Source: Paulownia fortunei (taxonomy: Eukaryota; Streptophyta; Magnoliopsida; Lamiales; Paulowniaceae). Taken from it: a stretch of DNA of 64,000 nt. The stretch covers positions 2,786,642-2,850,641 of the forward strand of contig CM033116.1 of assembly GCA_019321725.1 (NCBI GenBank), given 5' to 3'. A program made the translations under genes and the position numbers. Numbering within the stretch: position 1 is the first letter of the stretch; each line of letters begins with the position of its first letter. The notes under the pieces were generated by a model. It saw only the letters and a program-made list of their open reading frames with translations. It was not told where the DNA came from and ran no database searches. Positions 24,406-36,420 of the stretch are shown one piece after another.

Positions 24406-27400
24406 CTAGAACACCTGTGAAAATTTGTCTAGGAGCTGCTGCAGCCATTTTACTGGATAATTAGAACTTGTCATTCTTTGAGATACCATTCTTTCATTGG
24501 AAGCAGCTTTTTCACAATTGACTGATGTTAAATTAAGCTTCACCTCACATTCTTTATGATCAGATTCCTCCTCTTTCCTACTCTGTGCTATCACTTTAAT
24601 TTTTACTGGCTTCCCTAGCTTTGATTTATCTTTCATTTTTGCAATCTCAAGAGCCCTAGCACAAACAGGAAAGCCTTGATCGTCCCATGACTCCAAGATC
24701 ACACCAGATCCAATGCAGGTTGCCTCCTTGTAGAAGGCAGCAAACTGCCCAGCTGCCAGACCTTGATCATCTTCACATAATTTGACAACTGCAATTTCAT
24801 GGCCATTTCCATCAACTTCTATAGCCAAATCACAACTGTAAAAACCAGGTCCATGCCGAACCTGAAAAGGTTCAAAATCCACTGATCATAATGAACTTAT
24901 GTTAACATCTCAAAGTTCTGCTCTCAAGCATGCCATAAAAGCTCGTGTATACAATTTCTATATCAGTCGTAAGAAGAACCTTTCTGCAGGATAAATCAAT
25001 ATTATCCAAGAAATTTAAGCATCTTGCAAGATTTCTGTTCATGCAAATGGAATATAATTTATCACTAGTGTAGGCCAAGAAATCCTTAAAGCCATTTAGT
25101 GACTAAAGAAAGAGAAATTCCTAGGACATTAAGGTTGCATCAATGTAAGAAGAAAGAGAAACATAATCAACTACAGAAACTACTACTACCTCAATATAGA
25201 AGAGGAATACTCAGAATCACAATAAGTCAATAACTAAGGTCTGGAAACACTTTTTCTTTCTGTATGAAAGCTTAAGATAAATTCTTGAAATCCTAAATAA
25301 AACATGCACAAATATATAAACATGTGTATGTATAGTTACAATAATTAATAACAGCAGCAATAACAATAATAACAACAATAATAACAGTAATAAAAATATT
25401 TATTATACTGAAGCCTTTTAACCTCAAACTGCCAGGCAATAAATTTAGTACAAGATACAATATTTTTTCAAATAAGAGACTACATTACGAATTCTTTTTT
25501 TAAAAAAGTATTTAATCAAACTGCTTCTTAATCTACTTTCATGATTAAAGACTTTTTACAATCATGGCGTTCTGAATGCATCACTTTATCATTTTCTGTT
25601 CAAAACTCATAGCTGCCATGCATTGCAGTTTAGTTTATTTGAAAATGTAAGTCTTTAAATCAGATTTGGGTGCTTTCTTTTTGATATATTTGGATGTTCA
25701 AGAAATTTATCTGAAAAGGTTCTTTCACATTTATTTACATTCGAAATAAAGTTAATCATAGTAATTAATTAAAAGGGCAGTTGTCTATTTCATTTTAACA
25801 CAGTTCAATTACTTACAAAATATTTTCATGAACACTCTCTTTCATATCTTGTCCTTTAACGACATCAATTCATTCTCATATATCTCAACATTAGTTTTGC
25901 CTAAATGAGCCTAAAACTGAATGATCCTTCATCCTCCTAGTAGGGGGGTGACAGCCTAATGTACATTAAAGTGTTCATGAATACAGACAGAAATAATACC
26001 TTGCATTGGAGCTGAGTGATCTGCCTTGGAGGAGAACCATTGAACCATCTTAAGGATCCAACACGAAATATTCGCCTTTTTTTGTCAACTGAAAAGTAGT
26101 TTCTTGATACAAATACTACATTATTTTCCACATCTTTCTCCACAACATACCTATATAATAACCAAGCAAATGATAAGAAATCTCTACTACTACATGTGAA
26201 TGAGAAGGAGTGACTATAACGTTATATGGTTAAGGTCATTGGATAAAGAAGATTGTTAGCACTAAACTAGTACATGGTGATAGTAAGAACTCATGCATAA
26301 GACATACCAAGGTCCACCAGGAAGACGTAATCCTTGACGCTGGCCAATTGTATAGAACCAAAAGCCTCGGTGTTTCCCAAGGAAGTCTCCCGTCTCAGCT
26401 TCTAATATCACACCTTCTTCCTCCCCAATGTGTCTTGCAACGAATTCACTAAACTTTATCTGTAACCCAATCACATATGCATATTTAGATGGTAGAAGTT
26501 TAAGTACCCTGAAAAGATTTAGAAGGGTAAGTCTTGTGTTCAGGAGTATTGCCGACGAAACTTGTTGACTCAAACTGAATTAAAATTGAGACTATTCAGT
26601 GTTTCATCAAACCAAGCCATAATTAATCAAGTCTTTACACAACAAATGTAACTCACAAATTACTGCAATTATAATTTCTACTTAAGCATAAATAAGCAAA
26701 TTTAATTGCTCTAGAAACTACACAGTTCTCGCATCCTGCTAATCTTCATACATTTGCACATTAATGGTGGCAAACATACCTTTCCAAGAAAGCATATCCC
26801 TTGCGAATCCTTTCTATCTTGGTTCGGTAACTCAAATATTTTGGCAAGTCTGCGAACTTCTTCCTGAAAATGGTCATGGAAATGTAATTATGTACTAACA
26901 ATACATGCCCAGGCCAAAATAACGTAAAGGAAATATGGAGAGTCTGATACATCCACAATGACTCCATTTCGTGAAATCATAACTTGCCAATGAAAATGGA
27001 GAAGCACTATGATCAGCTGCCAGCAAAAATAAAAGAGTGCATGCGTCTGTTTATATGGCCGCACAAAATTCCCAACTGACCTTTCGGATACATCCAAGAG
27101 GGAAGATAAGTCCTTTAAGCTGTGACTGTGAAAGATGTGAAAGAAAGTATGTTTGATCCTTAACCTGTAACACAGAAACCGTAGGTGTGAGGGCACCCAA
27201 ACACCATTGAGAATATGAAGATAACTGTCACAAACTTTAAGAAAAGCTTGTGCTACTCTCATGTACCATATCTTTTGACAATTCCAAAGTAGAAGGCTCA
27301 TCTTTATTACCACTATCTGGGTGAACAACCTTTGCATAGTGTCCAGAGGCGATGAAGTCAAATTTCATACTACCTACGGCATCCACAAATGCACCTATAA

Positions 27401-30400
27401 CCAAAACCAACAACCAACCTATTGATGAATTATGTGATAATGAGTGAGTAGAACAATATACAAGGGGATTTAAAAACAGACCAAATTTTATTCTTGTATT
27501 GCAGAGGACATCTGGATTTGGAGTGCGGCCATATCGATACTCATCGATGATATATGATACCTGAAACATAAAACTACAACTATCATTCCTTTTCTTTGAG
27601 TCATTTTATTTGGGGTTCTTTAAGAGTTAGGGGTGTTTAAAAGTGCAAAGTAATATGGGTATGTATAAGGAGTAAGGACGAAAGTGGATTTGACGATTTA
27701 TGGTAGATATATAGAAACTTGAAGAGGGATGTTCAAACCACAGTATCTGGTTTCAACCAGTGTATCTCATTTAAAATTCTACGGTCTACACAAACAAAGA
27801 CAGACATTAGAAACCTCTCAAACTATTGCCAAATACATTAAGGCACACGAGAAAACATGGCAAAGAGAACTAGCTCAGCCAAAGGAAAAGAAAGCAAAGG
27901 CAATTCGAAAAGTTGCAGCGAGTGAAGTGAGAAGGGTTAATGGCAAGATTGGTATGCGGGAATGGAGTGGGGATGGAATGGGCATTCCCAAGTCCATTCC
28001 CATTCACATGATTGGTATAATTTAGTGATAGCAATATTCATTCCCATAGGAATCCCCATTCCAAAAGTATGGGTTAGCAATTCCCTTTCTCCCATAGGCT
28101 TAACTATTCCCAAATAATCACGAATAAACTCATAATTTTTTTGATAAAATTATCCTTCTAAACATGATTAAAGTGTTGCATAAAACTTGAGATCAGACCC
28201 ATCAAAATTTTTATGAATCTCAATACGAACCTGCTCCGAACTCGAGATCTATCGGTTTGGACCCGCTAGACCTATTTTATTATTTTAAAAATATTAAAAA
28301 ATATTTTTAAAAGCAATATTACCATAACTTTCTATATATGAGAAGATAATGTTACTAATTAAAACTTGATATTTTATACTTTAATTATTAAAAAATTAAA
28401 AAAATCAAATATATTTATTACTTTTATATATATAAGCATAAACTATTAATTAATTTTATATTATTAAATATAAGAGTATAATATTTATATTTTAGTATAT
28501 ATGTATACATATATTTTAGTAAAATATATGTACAATATTTTAACGGAGCGTATTCAGATCATATCCCAGTCTAAAAATTAAAATTCAAGACTTGCTCCGA
28601 GACTCATTTATTGATTTTTTGTATTTTTTACAAAAAAAAAATATGTTAGTGTAAAATTTTATCTTATATATATAAATATATATTATTTAATACCGATTAA
28701 AATAATAACATACCCATTTATGCACACCATATCGAATATAATTTTATTACAAAAAATTTCTACTAAAGGGAAATTTGGTCCTTAAAATTATTTTATTCCA
28801 TTCCTATCATTTATTCTGATTACCAATCATGAGATTGAAATCAAGCAATAAATGAAGATTTTATTCCTTTCTCATTCCTTGTACATATCAAGCAAAAGAA
28901 TTATTATACTCATATCATTCTTTTCTTATCATTATTCCATTCCTACCTAATTCTATTCATGCATACTAATCACCCCTTAAAGGTAATACTAAATTGCAAA
29001 TGTTTTCACAATCTTGAAAATTTTAGTTTATCCAATCCTCACCCACCCCAATCACGCACCAATGCAAGGTGTTAGCAAGGCTAAAAGGATCTAATATTGT
29101 TCAACTTAGATTCATGCCAGCGACATATTTATTATGAGAATCATGCTGATTTAGTAGAACTTAAGGAAGCTGCATAAGGAAGAAAATGGAAAAATATTCA
29201 CCACATTATTCCAGTATTCATCTGTCAAATGCACAACTTCCAGAGGTACATCAACCTGCAATACACTATGAACTAAATTTAGTAAAAACATTTGACTGTA
29301 AATGATAAAACTGGGTGAGGCTAAATTACTAAAACTGCATTTGAGAATATAGACCTCAAATTACATAATACAAATTTGACATTTGTTTACGCAGATGCAT
29401 CACGCTCATGAAAGGATAGCCCACTAGCGTGTCTTGGTCACAAGGTACTGTCCACGTCTAACTTCAGATTTTGCAGATTGAAATACTTGATTACTGTCAT
29501 TGACTATTCCATCATACCCCACAGATGTAATGTGACATAATAATAATGGTCTAAAGGCATCTTTGATACAGTAGTTTTGGCTGCTCGTATATGTCACAAA
29601 CAGAAAAAAACAAACAAACAGGGGAGTGGTTCACCATTTCAAATGTTGTAATTGCCACGAGCTGAAAAGTCAACATTAGTGAATTTACCCTTACAACATG
29701 AGGAAATAAATCCAAGATACTAGAAATTCAAGGAGGGTTCACAAATCCACATATGGCCAACATACAAATGGAAGATTCATATACATAACCTGCTCACAAA
29801 CAGCTTTTGCATATTTCAAATCTTCTTCCCATGGGCATTCAGACCAGAAGTTCTCAAAGTCTTCCTACAATAGAATAGGTATCACACAATAAGTAGAGTT
29901 TGCTGTTTTCAAGTAGCATGACAAATAAACATAACGCTACGGATTTATACATATGGGAATCTAATAAGTGAATTCCACTGGATTCTCGAACCTTGTGCTC
30001 AATAAACTAAATGTGTGCATATACAAGCGTGCAGGCATGACAAATTAAAATCAAGAACAACACCAATTAGGTATTGACCAAATGGTAAAGCTGAGGCCCG
30101 AGACTGTAAAGAGGTCTTGTGTTCGAGTCCCACCTATGTGTGGATAGTTGCCGAGGTTAATAGTAGTTTATTTTGTTAAGTTGTATGCTTTGATTTAGAG
30201 TTGTTGATTAATCATTGATAACAATGTATTTGATCGATCGTCTGAAAAAAAAAAAAAGTCTAGAACTACCCAGAATTGGATAAATACTGTGTGTAAACAT
30301 AGTAAAATATACTTAATAGCAAATACCAGAGCATTGCATTAGCGGCGGCAGACAAGAAAAAAATTATGAAAAAAAGCAATATTCAGAGTGCAGCATCAAT

Positions 30401-30812
30401 TCACTATATAAGTATCATAAAACCGAACAGAATGCAATACTTGGAACCAGATTTTGAGGTAGAAAGCGGTGCAGGAATGACCGGCGGCGTGAAGTAGGCG
30501 GAGGGAAACGCTGCTGTCGACGCCGCCGCTGAGAAGGACGGCCACTTTGAGAGGCTTCTTTTCTGGCAAGGAGCACGACAAGTACCCAGGGTCTATCGTT
30601 TTCGCGGCGGACGAATTTGATGATAAAGACGAGGATTCTGATTCTACGGCTGTGGCGGAGAGAGAAGAGAGTGGCCTGAGAGTCGAAAAGAGCAGCTGAG
30701 ATTTGGCAGTAGAGAGAGGAAGAAAACGTCGGAGAGGGGGGGTTTTGCAGCGGAGGGGTTTTGGTGGGAAGTAGAGAGAGAGAGTGGACATGACTGTCGT
30801 CCTCAACGGCAT
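24406..30812 (-). CDS. tRNA-specific 2-thiouridylase (MnmA/TRMU type), organellar
   Basis: MnmA enzymes activate U34 of certain tRNAs with ATP and insert sulfur at position 2. Ten coding exons: 30441-30812, 29790-29864, 29202-29255, 27482-27560, 27267-27394, 27081-27164, 26780-26863, 26308-26459, 26000-26150, 24406-24861; 1635 nt, 544 residues. Residues 1-80 look like an organelle transit peptide. The ATP-binding PP-loop SGGVDSS is at 95-101. The two catalytic cysteines of the family are present: C187 in TPNPDVLC and C288 in [10 protein letters not shown]. Further family blocks are [38 protein letters not shown] and the C-terminal AAGQFAAFY. The tail beyond the family core is Lys/Glu-rich, about 70 residues. 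The first in-frame ATG (30810-30812) was chosen; a second lies 7 codons later. Introns carry a SINE and a TIR element. Confidence 0.95.
25339..25396. repeat. Imperfect AAC/AAT trinucleotide repeat
   Basis: A degenerate run of AAT, AAC and CAG units lies in the last intron of the thiouridylase gene. Confidence 0.7.
27947..28980. mobile_element. Candidate non-autonomous TIR transposon in a thiouridylase intron
   Basis: The left end reads GATTGGTATGCGGGAATGGA. The right end, read on the minus strand, is GATTAGTATGCATGAATAGA, preceded by TTAAGGGGT. Both continue inward with GGAATGG-type motifs, so the ends are imperfect inverted repeats of about 40 bases around a 1 kb AT-rich interior without an ORF. 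No clear target-site duplication was found, and the superfamily is not assigned. It lies in the 1.64 kb intron between exons 3 and 4, by far the longest in the first half of this gene. Confidence 0.5.
30062..30258 (+). mobile_element. tRNA-derived SINE in thiouridylase intron 1
   Basis: A pol III A box fits TGGTAAAGCTG at 30083-30093. A B box, GTTCGAGTCCC, is at 30121-30131. A tRNA-unrelated body of about 110 bases follows and ends in an A-run at 30245-30257. The element is flanked by near-identical 11-mers: TCAAGAACAAC (30051-30061) and TCTAGAACTAC (30259-30269), 9 of 11 matching, as expected for a target-site duplication. It lies antisense to its host gene. Confidence 0.75.
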
Positions 30813-31258
30813 TGTCGTTTCGTTCAAGCTTTCTTTCTGTGGATATTTGAGAATTACAAATTCCCCTAAATTCAACCATTCATGGAAGAAACAAAAAAAA
30901 ATAAAAATAAAAATGCTGTTAATTACTTAATTTAAGAGCAACTTAAATGAGGTGGTCTAAATTTGCTTTTTAGCCGCAAGGAGGTTTGAAAATTGTTAAT
31001 TAAATTATAAGAATTATTCATACAAAATAATTTAACAAAAAAAAAACATATTACAATTTACATATAAAAATTATTTATTATCATCAAAATTTTGAACTTA
31101 TCTATATACAATTAAATAAGAGAATTGAGATTGGCTCTCCAAATATGATTTGTGTGTTTGGGCCTTGTAGTTAAATTTTTTAGCGGCCCAATCAGTGAAT
31201 GTATGCGGATCGAGCTCTTGCGCCACTGGTCCCCATTGGTTCGGTCCAATGCTTAAAG
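30813..31258. other. Upstream flank of the thiouridylase gene
   Basis: This stretch holds the probable promoter and leader of the thiouridylase. An ATG on the minus strand at 30877-30879 lies 67 bases upstream of the chosen start, in a different frame. That frame stays open through exon 1. Otherwise the sequence is AT-rich. Confidence 0.4.
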
Positions 31259-31803
31259 GCCTCATTTGGTTCAATAAAGGAGAAAAGGAATTGAAAACGA
31301 AAAGGGGAATGAAAAATTTATATTTAAATACTTTCTTGGTACAATGATTTTTTTTTTTTTTATCATTTAATTCTTTTATTTCATTTTTTGTACAATATAA
31401 TAATTAAAAATATTAAAATAAATTTAAACACTAATTATCAACTGATGAATTAAGATTAAAAACTTCCTCAGCGATGCTTCAACTACTAAGCAAAAAGTAA
31501 AAATAAAAATAAAATATTTTCTGATGCCAACTTGAAATAAAATATTCAATGTGGTGGAGCTCATTGGATTAATGGTAGTAGTGGTGGCCACAATTTTTTT
31601 TTTTTTTTTTTTTAGACGACGGTCTTTGAAAAAGAAGAAAATAAATTATTTATTTTAGCGGAAGACAAATACGATAAAATATATTAACGGAAAATTATAT
31701 TATGAATAACACAATAAATAAAATTAAAATTAAAATTAAAAACTTTTAATATTTTTAAATTTTGTACTTTCATTTTTTTCACCCAACTTTGGTCCAAAGA
31801 GGC
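31259..31803. mobile_element. Candidate MITE with imperfect TIRs
   Basis: The element begins GCCTCATTTGGTTCAATAAA. Its other end, read on the minus strand, begins GCCTCTTTGGACCAAAGTTG; a run resembling GGNGAAAA follows in both. The trinucleotide AAG directly abuts both ends (31256-31258 and 31804-31806) and would be a 3-base target duplication. The 545 bp interior is AT-rich with T-runs near 31,350 and 31,593 and no coding potential. The superfamily is not assigned. Confidence 0.5.
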
Positions 31804-31913
31804 AAGGGCGTTTTAAAATTCTCATTTGTTTTCCACCAAAATTATTTAAAAAATTATATTTTAATTTAATTGAAATTAAAATGGAATAATGTCAAAATTC
31901 TCCAATTTCGTGG

Positions 31914-31915
<2 letters not shown>

Positions 31916-31954
<39 letters not shown>
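31916..31954. repeat. (CT)n microsatellite
   Basis: A pure CT tract of about 39 bases. Confidence 0.95.
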
Positions 31955-31958
<4 letters not shown>

Positions 31959-32707
31959 TTTCCTAAATTTTCCACGAAACCTTTTAGTTTTTTATGTTTT
32001 TTTTTTTTTTCACTTCTTTTAATTTCTCTCAAATTTTGTATGTTTTCATTATAATGAAATACATAGAATTCTTAATGTCGCAATTCACACGTTTTTAAAA
32101 ATAATTTATTTAGTTATAATTAATAATTTTACTTCAAAATCTAGTAATACTATATATCTCTAATGCCCAGATACCTACATATAGTTGATTTAATAGCTAG
32201 TACTGCAATATAACTCACATAACGAACTTTTAAGTATTATTATCACATTTCTCGAAAGGTAATTAGTATGGTTGATTGAATTTTTTTAAAAAAATTATGA
32301 TGAACATGCTCATATTGCATAAGCAATATTTTTTATTTGTCATTATTATTTTTGTATGTTTCTTTCATTTTTAATTTTTCTCATCTTTTTGAAACATTTT
32401 TGAATTTTTTTTAATATTTAACTACTCAAAACTATCCGAAAAATAAAACTTTAATCCATGATTTGAGGTTATGATAGGTTTTTTTTTTGTGAGCCACTAG
32501 TTTTTAATTTATACCAAAATTTTGGAAAATATTAACCGAATGCATAAGGGAAATTGAAAAGGATAAAATTGAGAACAAACAAAAACATACCATTAGGAAT
32601 CTTTAATTGTAATGTATATTAGGTTTTAAGAACTCTATTTCACTATAATAATTGCTTTTACAAATTTAACAATGTTAAAATTTATATAACTGGTAGGCGC
32701 AGCCGCG

Positions 32708-32741
32708 CTCCTCCTCCTCCTCCTCCTCCTCCTCCTCCTCC
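32708..32741. repeat. (CTC)n microsatellite
   Basis: About eleven CTC units followed by a C-rich tract (CCCCTCCCCCTCCCC). The minus strand is G-rich. Confidence 0.95.
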
Positions 32742-33684
32742 CCCTCCCCCTCCCCTATTCTAACTCCATATAATTTTAAAATTAACTACATAAAAATTTA
32801 AATTTATAATAAGTTTTTCATATGAATTTATTAAATTTTATATTTTGCCCCTCTATAAATAATAAAATTTTATTTAATATAGTTGAAAATATCTTTCTAC
32901 CATTATTCTTTGTAAAAAATTAAATATCACCCTCCAGCCCCGAATTTCTAACTCCGTTTCCAGATGTATAGAGTGTGAATAAGGATTGGATTAATTAAGA
33001 ACTTCTGTACCAAGGCATATAGATTCTCAACCTTGCACGAGTTACAGATGTGACTTACAAATCCAGAAAAGGGGTTGGAGCCGGACATTGTTGCTCTTTT
33101 TATATTATTGTTTACTCTGTCAAAGAACTTTGTTCAACTTGAACTATAATTTGTATATGTCTTAATATATTGTAAAACTATTTAAAAAATAAAAGTTACT
33201 GTTATTTATGTAGAAGCTAGTTCTTCGATGTATTCAAGAAATGTTTGTCTTGTAGGTTTAAAAAGTCGTCATTTAACAATTAAATGTATATTTATATTGA
33301 AATTAAATATTCTTTGCAATAATATAATAGCCTTAAATACACAAAGGAAAAAAAAATTATATCAGTTCGGATCTTATATTGCAACTTTTTGTTGCATCTT
33401 ATATTTTATTTAATACATACACGTCGTATGAATAAAATATTTATTTAAATATATACTTAAAATTAATCATATAAATATAGTGTGCATATATTATATGCAA
33501 CATAAGATGAAACTCATAATTGAAACAAATGATGAAAGTTAAATTATAAATAAACAAAAATCAACAAACTCAAGGTTTTACGATTGAGTTGAATCGATCG
33601 GTGGGGGGTGGGGGAGATCTAGGTATTATATTGAACAATCACAAGCACGAGGTTAATTATATAAGCCCTTAATCATCAGTTTGC

Positions 33685-33706
33685 GGGGGGGAGGGGGGGG
33701 GGGGGG
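33685..33706. repeat. Long G-run, G-quadruplex-capable
   Basis: Seven G, one A, then about fourteen G on the plus strand. A shorter G-rich patch (GGGGGGTGGGGG) lies near 33,602. The exact run length may be a sequencing artefact. Confidence 0.85.
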
Positions 33707-34380
33707 TGCATTCATGCCGATGAGCTAAAAAAGCAGGATTGCTTATTGTGGAGGGTAATCAATTTGCAGAGGGACATGTCTTGCACGGGATAACAGTAGA
33801 CATAAAGCATCAAAAAAGTCGAAACCTGTTGCAGTACTTCAATGTCTTCTCCTCATATTTTCTCCTGTCCTAATATTTGATTAATTCATTTGTACATTAA
33901 ATGTTTTTTTTTTTTCTTTAAACCCGAGCCGAAACATGTATTCGGATGCTTCGTTTTAATCTTTCAAAAATTTAAAAAATAAAATAAAATTGTCCCACTA
34001 TTAATTATTTAATTTCTTCCAAGAACTAAAATTTAAAGGCTGGCAAATCGTGCTTGCTTAAATCAGACTTCACTTTCTATTTCATTGTTTCCTTTGTTGG
34101 ATACCTTTTTTCATACATAAGCAACAGAAATATATAGTTTATATTATTTGATACCATGCAACGTGTTTAATGTTGATTGCAGAGTTGGGCCCATCCGTGG
34201 AAATTTAAGCAAAGGAAAATGACCAATGAATGTGTTCAGCATGTAGTCAGTCCACAACTTATATTGATCTTGATGTATATAAATTAAGGAATCTTGATCT
34301 TGGTAGTGTCGATAATAACAAAATCTGTCTATTTTAACTTTCCACCACACACACATATTATATATCTTTATACACCATAG

Positions 34381-34423
34381 TTAGATTGAATTATAATATA
34401 TATATATATATAATTCAATCTAA
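34381..34423. repeat. 43-bp palindrome with TA core
   Basis: The left arm TTAGATTGAATTATA is exactly complementary to the right arm TATAATTCAATCTAA; an ATATATATATATA core separates them. It could form a hairpin or cruciform. Confidence 0.9.
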
Positions 34424-34725
34424 AAATGGTAGTGTCAATATCAATTAATTTATGAAGTTGGTTTAGTGTTGTTAATTTATGAAATTAATTTGGTTACACA
34501 ACATAAGTTATAAAGCAAACAAGTTTACTACATGGTTCTCTCATGTGGGAGCAGATAAATTTTTATAACAAGCACTCTTTGTCAATATTTTTTTATTTAC
34601 AGTCATTTTCTATAATGTTTGATAGGAATAGGATTAGATTTATTAGAAATTGACATCGTCAAATTATTGAATTGGTATAATTTAAATGCGTGGATTTGAT
34701 ATTTTCTCTCATTGAGCTATCTTCT

Positions 34726-34907
34726 GATGAATTTTGGGCCAATTTATTAAGATTAGACCTCAAACATTGCATGATCTAGAATGCTTCAAATTAATGGTTT
34801 ATAGTTACTAAAATGATGAATTTTGGGCCAATTTATCAAGATTATACCTCAAACATTGCATGATCTAGAATGCTTCAAATTAATGGTTTAGAGTTAGTTA
34901 CTAAAAA
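34726..34907 (+). repeat. Tandem duplication, two copies of about 90 bp
   Basis: Copy 1 (34726-34814) and copy 2 (34815 to about 34907) both start GATGAATTTTGGGCCAATTT and share GCATGATCTAGAATGCTTCA. They differ at few positions, mainly TTATTAAGATTAGA against TTATCAAGATTATA and a four-base GTTA insertion near the end. Neither codes for protein. Confidence 0.9.
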
Positions 34908-36245
34908 AATTATTAATCATATTTAATGTTATCTTATGTGAGTGAATCTTGATTTTGGACATCTAATATGTATATGGGGTCCTTTCAACTTTCTTTCTTG
35001 TCTTCTTTTCTTCAAAAATAAAAAATAAAAAATAAAAAATTCTTCCCTTATGATAGCATATCATATCATATTAATGGGATTTGTCCAATGTGATAAATGA
35101 TCTTTTTGACCCTATCAACCCTTTTATTACACTTTCAAAATTTTCAGCTAATATATATATGATATATCCCTACCTGCATTATTTGTAAAGGGCTCAACCT
35201 TTTCTTTTCCTCTCTTTTTTGCCCTTTTGAGGAAATTCCCATCATGGATTTCCATTTCCATATACTGCACTCCTTTTTTTTGGCTTTATTCATTCATATC
35301 TGAGATGAGAGCTAAAAAAAGTGTGAATCTTGTGGCCAGTAGTTCCCAATCAAGCATTAACTGTGACTTGGATGATTTCTATCCCTTAAATTTGGACAAA
35401 TATATATACGTAACCATGATGTTATGGTATCATGGGCTTTTTGTTATCTTGAGATACACGTGTGGTTGCATGACAAGTTTTAGAGTGAGAAAGAGGGGAG
35501 ATTATGTGTATTGGAAGCTAAAATCTTGGCTTGGTAACAAAAACAAATTCATGCTATATATCTGTTGTGTATATATGTAGAAAAAATGTGTGTATACAAT
35601 TTATAATGATTGCCTTGCAAATGAAGAATCTGATGAAAGGGTAAAAGACAAAATATGGAGTCAAAGACAAGACCCGCACCTGTCTCTATCCAAACCGTTT
35701 CTGTAGACTCCTCACCAACACCCTCTTCAACTATAAACGAGTATATAGTAATTGGTCTTCAGAATATACATATATATATATATATATCGAATATTAATCT
35801 TTTTAAATATTTAAAAGAAATAATAGCCGACAACTTTATTGAACATAAAAGAAAATTAATAATATTCACCATTTTAATTTACAATTTAAATTTTTAGATA
35901 TAACATATTCATTTACTAATAAATTAAATAGGTCAAAAAAAATCAGAATTAAACTCCATTGTTGAATAGTCTACACTGAAAAATATTATAATGCGTTTAC
36001 GCTCTTGTTTATATTGATCACAACTAATTATATATATTCGTACTTTACTAGTTTTTATGTATACTGAATAGTATTATTTCCTTGCGTAAAATTATCTTGT
36101 GAATTAATGTTCATGTATTAATAGGATCTAACTCAGTGTACTAAGTTTTACAACCCCCAAAACCAATTCCCCGTTTCTAAGCAACAAAACCCCACAACCA
36201 TCATCACCATCATAATAATCATTTTTCCACTCTGTTGAAGCCTCT

Positions 36246-36302
<57 letters not shown>

Positions 36303-36420
36303 TCCTGTTGTCTTGTCTCTCTATATATCTGACATCACTCCTTCACATCAAAACAGTTGGGGATCAGAAAAGTACTGATCAAAATAAACAACAGAAGGAA
36401 AGATACATCAGTACACAAGA
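34908..36420. promoter_or_regulatory. Upstream region and leader of the MYB gene
   Basis: This interval holds the probable MYB promoter. TATATATC at about 36,321 is a possible TATA element. A pure (CT)n tract lies at 36250-36296 and an (AAAAATA)n tract at about 35014-35040. Small ORFs here have no family resemblance. Confidence 0.4.
36250..36296. repeat. (CT)n microsatellite upstream of the MYB start
   Basis: A pure CT tract of about 47 bases, 125 bases before the MYB ATG. It may lie in the promoter or the 5' leader, where CT tracts are common in plants. Confidence 0.95.

Larger units (their letters stand above)
31804..34380. other. Gene-poor AT-rich spacer
   Basis: No gene is visible. The interval contains a CT microsatellite, a CTC array and G-runs (listed separately) in an otherwise AT-rich background. 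Stretches around 32,690-32,950 (CCCCCTCCCCTATT, GCCCCTCTATAAATAAT and CAGCCCCGAATTTCTAACTCC) look like worn retroelement flanks, but no protein remnant confirms that. Confidence 0.5.

Noticed and set aside
35227..35580. 117-codon plus-strand frame upstream of the MYB gene
   Set aside because: Starts at a TTG, has no family resemblance, and lies in AT-rich spacer.
35655..35897. ATG frame beginning MESKTRPAPVSIQTVSVD
   Set aside because: The first 25 residues look protein-like, but it quickly becomes Ile/Tyr/Asn-rich from a TA repeat; no splice context was found.
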